From an uncultured Chiayiivirga sp. (GTDB taxonomy: Bacteria; Pseudomonadota; Gammaproteobacteria; Xanthomonadales; Xanthomonadaceae), in assembly GCA_934525595.1 (NCBI GenBank), contig CAKSZJ010000034.1, positions 1 to 19,407 on the forward strand: DNA of 19,407 nucleotides, read 5' to 3'. The stretch's first letter is position 1. Every line of letters starts with the position of its first letter. Made by a program: the position numbers and the translations under genes. A model generated the notes under the pieces. That model worked only from the letters and a program-made list of their open reading frames with translations, was not told where the DNA came from and did not search any database. Of the stretch, positions 16,136-19,407 are shown one piece after another.

Positions 16136-18226
16136 ATGCGCCAGCCAGCCGCTCTTCTCCCCTGCCTGTTACTCGCCGCTTCGATGCTGCTTCCCGGCTG
16201 CGGCCGGGACGCCGAGGCCCCTGATCCCGCCGCGTCGTCTTCCGCGCCCGCCGCGCCGCCCGCGGTCGAGCTGATTTCGCGCGACGTGCTGTTCGGAAAT
16301 CCGGAGCGCGCCAGCGTCCAGATCAGCCCGGACGGCGCCTACCTGAGCTGGGTCGCGCCGCGCGAGGGCGTGATGAACGTCTGGGTCGCGCCGATCGGCG
16401 ATCCGGACGCCGCGCGCGCCGTCACCGCCGACACCGCGCGCGGCATCCGCAATCATTTCTGGTCCTACCGGCCCGGCACCCTCCTGTACGTGCGCGACAG
16501 CGGCGGCGACGAGGACTTCCACCTGTTCTCGGTGGATCTGGACAGCGGCGAGAACCGCGACCTGACGCCGTTCGCCGCCACCACGGCGAGCGTGGTCGGG
16601 CTCAGCCACCGCCATCCGGATCTCGTGCTGGTCGGCATGAACGACCGCGATCCGCAGTGGCATGACCTCTATCGCGTCGACCTGCGCGACGGTACGCGCA
16701 CCCTGGTGGAGAAGAACGAGCAGCAGATCGGCCAGTACTTCGCCGACGGCGAGCTGCAGCCGCGCTTTGCCATGCGCAGCCGCACGGACGGCGGCAGCGA
16801 CGTGCTGCGGCGCAAGGGCGATGCCTGGGAGACGTTCGACACGATCGGATTCGAGGATTCGATGACCACTGGTCCGGCCGGCCTGAGCGACGATGGCGCG
16901 ACGCTCTACCTGCGCGATTCCCGCGAACGCGACACCTCCGCACTGTTCGCGCTCGACGTCGCGAGCGGCGCGCGCACCCTGCTGCATCAGGATCCGCGCG
17001 CGGACGTGAGCGACTGGCTCGCCGATCCGGTGACGCGCCGGGTGCAGGCGGTGTCGGTCAACTACCTGCGCGACGAGTGGACCGCGCTGGACGAGGCGGT
17101 TCGCGCCGATCTGGAGCGCCTGGCGGCGCTCGGGCCGGGCGAAGTCTCGGTCAACGGCCGTACCCTGGATGACCGCACCTGGATCCTGGCCTATTCCGCG
17201 GCCGAGTCGCCGGCGCAGTACTACCGCTACGAGCGGGCCGGTGCCGGTACGCTGACCCGCCTGTTTTCCGCGCGCCCGGCGCTGGAGGGCGCGCCGCTGG
17301 TGCCGATGTGGCCGCAGGAAATTCCCTCGCGCGATGGTCTGACCCTGGTCAGCTACCTCTCGCTGCCTCTCGCCGCCGATCCGGATGCAGACGGCAAACC
17401 CGATGCGGCAGTGCCGATGGTGCTGCTGGTGCACGGCGGCCCCTGGGCGCGGGATTTCTACGGCTACAGCGGCGTCGACCAGTGGCTCGCCAACCGCGGC
17501 TACGCCGTGCTGCGCGTGAACTACCGCGGTTCGACCGGCTTCGGGAAGGCCTTCACCAACGCCGGCGACGGCGAGTGGGCGGCGAAGATGCATGACGACC
17601 TGCTCGATGCGGTCGAGTGGGCCATCGCGAAGGGCGTCACGCGCCGCGACCAGGTCGCGATCATGGGCGGCAGCTACGGCGGCTATGCCACTCTCGTCGG
17701 CCTCACCTTCACGCCGGAGACGTTCGCCTGCGGCGTGGACATCGTCGGGCCATCAAACCTCAACACCCTGCTCGCCACAGTGCCCGCCTACTGGGCCAGC
17801 TTCTTCGAGCAGCTGGCGCGACGCATGGGCGATCCGCGCACCGAGGCCGGGCGCGCCTGGCTCACCGAGCGCTCGCCGCTGAGCCGGGTCGATCGGATCC
17901 GCAGGCCGCTGCTGATCGGGCAGGGCGCCAACGATCCGCGCGTCAAGCAGGATGAGAGCGACCAGATCGTCAACGCCATGAATGCGCGCGGCATCCCGGT
18001 GACCTACGTACTGTTCCCGGACGAAGGCCACGGTTTCCAGCGGCCGGAAAACAGCAAGGCGTTCAATGCTGTCGCGGAAGGCTTCCTCGGGCAGTGCCTG
18101 GGCGGACGCGTGCAGCCGATCGGCGATGATTTCGCCGGCTCCAGCATCCAGGTTCCCGCCGGCGCGGCGCAGCTGCCTGGCCTGGAGCAGGCCCTGTCCA
18201 CGCACACCGGCGAGGTCAGGAAATAG
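16136..18226 (+). CDS. S9 family (prolyl oligopeptidase-type) peptidase, predicted lipoprotein
   Basis: The 696-residue serine peptidase has a lipoprotein signal peptide with lipobox LPGC (Cys22). A Ser/Ala/Pro linker follows, then a beta-propeller region (about 45-400, with repeated blade patterns such as SPDGAYLSWVAP and LLYVRDSGGDEDFHLFSVDL) and a C-terminal alpha/beta-hydrolase domain. The nucleophile Ser513 is in GGSYGGYA, Asp600 in GANDPRVKQ and His632 in DEGHGF, so the triad is complete. The oxyanion region is LLVHGGPWARDFYGY. Members cleave short peptides, often after proline or as acylaminoacyl- or dipeptidyl-peptidases; the specificity here is unknown. Lipidation would place it in the periplasm or on a membrane. 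ATG 16136 is chosen because it opens the lipoprotein signal and has GAGG nearby. It is divergent from the TonB receptor. Confidence 0.92.
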   Translation: MRQPAALLPCLLLAASMLLPGCGRDAEAPDPAASSSAPAAPPAVELISRDVLFGNPERASVQISPDGAYLSWVAPREGVMNVWVAPIGDPDAARAVTADTARGIRNHFWSYRPGTLLYVRDSGGDEDFHLFSVDLDSGENRDLTPFAATTASVVGLSHRHPDLVLVGMNDRDPQWHDLYRVDLRDGTRTLVEKNEQQIGQYFADGELQPRFAMRSRTDGGSDVLRRKGDAWETFDTIGFEDSMTTGPAGLSDDGATLYLRDSRERDTSALFALDVASGARTLLHQDPRADVSDWLADPVTRRVQAVSVNYLRDEWTALDEAVRADLERLAALGPGEVSVNGRTLDDRTWILAYSAAESPAQYYRYERAGAGTLTRLFSARPALEGAPLVPMWPQEIPSRDGLTLVSYLSLPLAADPDADGKPDAAVPMVLLVHGGPWARDFYGYSGVDQWLANRGYAVLRVNYRGSTGFGKAFTNAGDGEWAAKMHDDLLDAVEWAIAKGVTRRDQVAIMGGSYGGYATLVGLTFTPETFACGVDIVGPSNLNTLLATVPAYWASFFEQLARRMGDPRTEAGRAWLTERSPLSRVDRIRRPLLIGQGANDPRVKQDESDQIVNAMNARGIPVTYVLFPDEGHGFQRPENSKAFNAVAEGFLGQCLGGRVQPIGDDFAGSSIQVPAGAAQLPGLEQALSTHTGEVRK

Positions 18227-18245
18227 TTCGCCGAACCCGCAGCAT

Positions 18246-18288
18246 CCCGTTCCCGACAGCGCGCGCTCGCCGCCCTGTCGGGAATGGG
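18246..18288. terminator. Long hairpin downstream of the S9 peptidase
   Basis: CCCGTTCCCGACAG (18246-18259) pairs with CTGTCGGGAATGGG (18275-18288) over 14 bp with one G-T pair, around a 15-base GC-rich loop. It begins 19 bases after the stop. There is no T-run, so it is a stabilising or Rho-related 3' structure rather than a classic terminator. Confidence 0.45.
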
Positions 18289-18300
18289 CGAGATGCCGCA

Positions 18301-18392
18301 AAAGGGTCTGAACACGTCGTGATCGTCATCCCAGCCTTCGCCGGGATGACGACGTGCTCGGAGATATCCCCGCCGCCGATTCCCGACCCTTT
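18301..18392. repeat. Nested palindromic intergenic element (REP-like core)
   Basis: The core CGTCATCCC (18324-18332) and GGGATGACG (18343-18351) pair around AGCCTTCGCC. Allowing a six-base bulge, the stem extends to CACGTCGT...CATCCC with GGGATGACGACGTG. An outer pair AAAGGGTC (18301-18308) / GACCCTTT (18385-18392) encloses it. The core resembles the GTCATCCCGGCG-type palindromes I recall as dispersed between genes in Xanthomonadales and other proteobacteria. Only one copy is in this window. The gap 18227-18419 has no supportable gene. Confidence 0.55.
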
Positions 18393-18419
18393 CGTCACGG
18401 CCGCGCCTGCATCCCTGCG

Positions 18420-19325
18420 CTAGCCAACCGCCCACTGCGCGGCGATCCTGCCGACCTCGGCCAGGACCGCCTCATGCCGGGCCTCGGTGTGCTCCGTGTA
18501 CTCGCCGCTGTCGAAGTAGGCGGAAATGATGATGGGGCCTGCGTTGGGTGGAAAGGTGATCGCGACATCGTTGCACTTGTTCGTCGTTCCCTGCGTGCGC
18601 CGCCCGGTGCCCGTCTTGTTCCCGGTACGCCACGCCGCAGGCAGGCCGGCGCGCACCCGATCGGAGCCGGTGTTCGTGTTCTCCATCCATTGCAGGAGAC
18701 GCGCCCGCGAACCTCGCTGCAAGATGTCGCCCGTGGTGATGCGTCCGACGAGCTGCGCCATCGCCAGGGGAGACGTGGTGTCGCGCAAATCGGCAGACAG
18801 CACCAGGCCCAACGCCGGTTCATAGCGGTCCAGTCGCGTCACGGTGTCGCCCATGTCGCGAATCCGGGCGGTCAGGGCGGCCGGCCCGCCGAGGCGCCTG
18901 ACCAGGAGGTTGGCGGCAACGCCATCGCTCATCTCCTGGGCTGCCTGCGCCAGCGCGGCGACGCTCATCCCGCCCTTCGCGAGGTTCGCGCGGGTGACGG
19001 GAGCCCAGGGCAGGAGGTCCGTTTCCGCGTAGGCAATGACCTCATCGGGATCGATTCGACCGTGATCCGCTTCGCGCAGGCAGGCGGCGGCAAGCGCCAG
19101 CTTGAAGGTGGAGCACAGGGCGAAGCGCTCCTCCATGCGGTGCCCGCTTATCTCGCCGGTGATGGTGTCGAGGAAGCACACGCCCAGCCGTGCCTGGCCC
19201 ACCTCAAGAACGCCAAGACGCGGCGCCGCGTCGAAACGGCGCGTGGAAGGGAGGGCGGCAGCGGGCAGGGGCGCAAGCGCGGTTGCCGCGGTTGATGCAA
19301 TCAGGAAATCGCGCCTTGCGAACAT
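18420..19325 (-). CDS. bla: Class A beta-lactamase with Tat signal, atypical active site
   Basis: This serine beta-lactamase hydrolyses beta-lactams in the periplasm. The 301-residue protein has a twin-arginine signal (ARRDFLIASTAATALAPL, 3-20) and then the class A motifs. STFK is at 72-75 (Ambler Ser70, Lys73) after Cys71. SDG is at 133-135 (usually SDN, Ambler 130-132). Glu169 (Ambler 166) is in RYEPALG, where Ambler Asn170 is Gly173. KTG is at 237-239 (Ambler 234-236). The C69-C238 disulfide of serine carbapenemases is absent because KTGTG has Gly there. Three extra residues (KCN in TTNKCND) precede the strand after KTG. The ends (LGVxxLDT, VLAEVGRIA) resemble the L2 enzyme of Stenotrophomonas. 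The ATG at 19325 fits the Tat n-region, but no ribosome site is visible; the frame is open to 19403. No ampR-like regulator is seen within the window. Confidence 0.9.
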   Translation of the reverse strand: MFARRDFLIASTAATALAPLPAAALPSTRRFDAAPRLGVLEVGQARLGVCFLDTITGEISGHRMEERFALCSTFKLALAAACLREADHGRIDPDEVIAYAETDLLPWAPVTRANLAKGGMSVAALAQAAQEMSDGVAANLLVRRLGGPAALTARIRDMGDTVTRLDRYEPALGLVLSADLRDTTSPLAMAQLVGRITTGDILQRGSRARLLQWMENTNTGSDRVRAGLPAAWRTGNKTGTGRRTQGTTNKCNDVAITFPPNAGPIIISAYFDSGEYTEHTEARHEAVLAEVGRIAAQWAVG

Positions 19326-19331
19326 ACGGGT

Positions 19332-19355
19332 GGCGGATTCAACCCTGAAGTGCAA
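19332..19355 (-). repeat. IS30-end-like 24-mer directly upstream of bla
   Basis: Read on the minus strand, this starts TTGCACTTCAGGG and ends GAATCCGCC. It matches the IS30 terminal repeat at 104-127 in 18 of 24 positions and, like it, contains a TGA at the same relative place. It ends only six bases before the bla ATG. The 52 bases beyond it do not encode the RPRKTL transposase tail in any minus-strand frame. It could therefore be a diverged or solo IS end, or chance. Confidence 0.4.
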
Positions 19356-19407
19356 TTTCCTTGAACCGAAGCGGGCCAGGTGCCGTAGGCTGGGCCGCTC
19401 CACGACC

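Noticed and set aside
13536..18226. TonB receptor plus S9 peptidase as a lasso-peptide locus, since lasso isopeptidases are S9-like and lie near TonB receptors.
   Set aside because: No precursor peptide, B/C maturation genes or sigma/anti-sigma pair are present, and the S9 protein carries a lipobox and normal peptidase motifs.
128..19331. The two inverted IS30-like ends could define a composite transposon carrying everything between them.
   Set aside because: The interior holds conserved chromosomal genes (mla operon, folE), the right-hand match is only 18 of 24 with no transposase, and 19 kb of ordinary genes shows no compositional break.

Overview
The window is GC-rich DNA with tightly packed genes. 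It looks like a gammaproteobacterium of the Xanthomonadales/Lysobacterales. The clues are the mlaFEDCB-mlaA gene order, a large TonB-dependent receptor next to an S9 peptidase, a Tat-exported L2-like class A beta-lactamase, a DGFE-type C-terminal tail on a secreted protease, and an intergenic CGTCATCCC/GGGATGACG palindrome. The genus cannot be fixed from sequence alone. No tRNA, rRNA or CRISPR array was seen.

Layout. Positions 1-127 are the right end of an IS30-family insertion sequence: the last 39 codons of its transposase plus a terminal repeat. A minus-strand alpha/beta-hydrolase (249-956) follows, then a plus-strand gene of unknown function (1137-1637). The core of the left half is a complete retrograde phospholipid transport operon, mlaF-mlaE-mlaD-mlaC-mlaB-mlaA (1790-5605). 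folE (GTP cyclohydrolase I, 5638-6234) sits 32 bases downstream and is probably co-transcribed.

Convergent to folE is a minus-strand pair of membrane proteins of unknown function, DUF2339 then DUF3999 (10456 down to 6264), coupled by a 4-base ATGA overlap. A 317-base upstream region carries a perfect 10-bp inverted repeat close to a possible promoter.

The right half reads as a protein/peptide-use locus: a secreted M36 metalloprotease with an inserted PA domain (10774-13422), a convergent TonB-dependent receptor (15923 down to 13536), and a divergent S9 lipoprotein peptidase (16136-18226). A plausible division of labour is extracellular proteolysis, outer-membrane uptake, then periplasmic peptide trimming, but this is inferred from context only. 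After a hairpin-rich intergenic stretch, a minus-strand Tat-exported class A beta-lactamase (19325 down to 18420) closes the window. Two of its normally conserved active-site asparagines are glycine, and a sequence resembling the IS30 end lies just upstream of its start.

Most of the window is conserved chromosomal content. The less explained parts are the DUF2339/DUF3999 pair and its palindrome, the protease tail motif, the unusual beta-lactamase with its IS-like upstream sequence, and the nested palindrome at 18301-18392.
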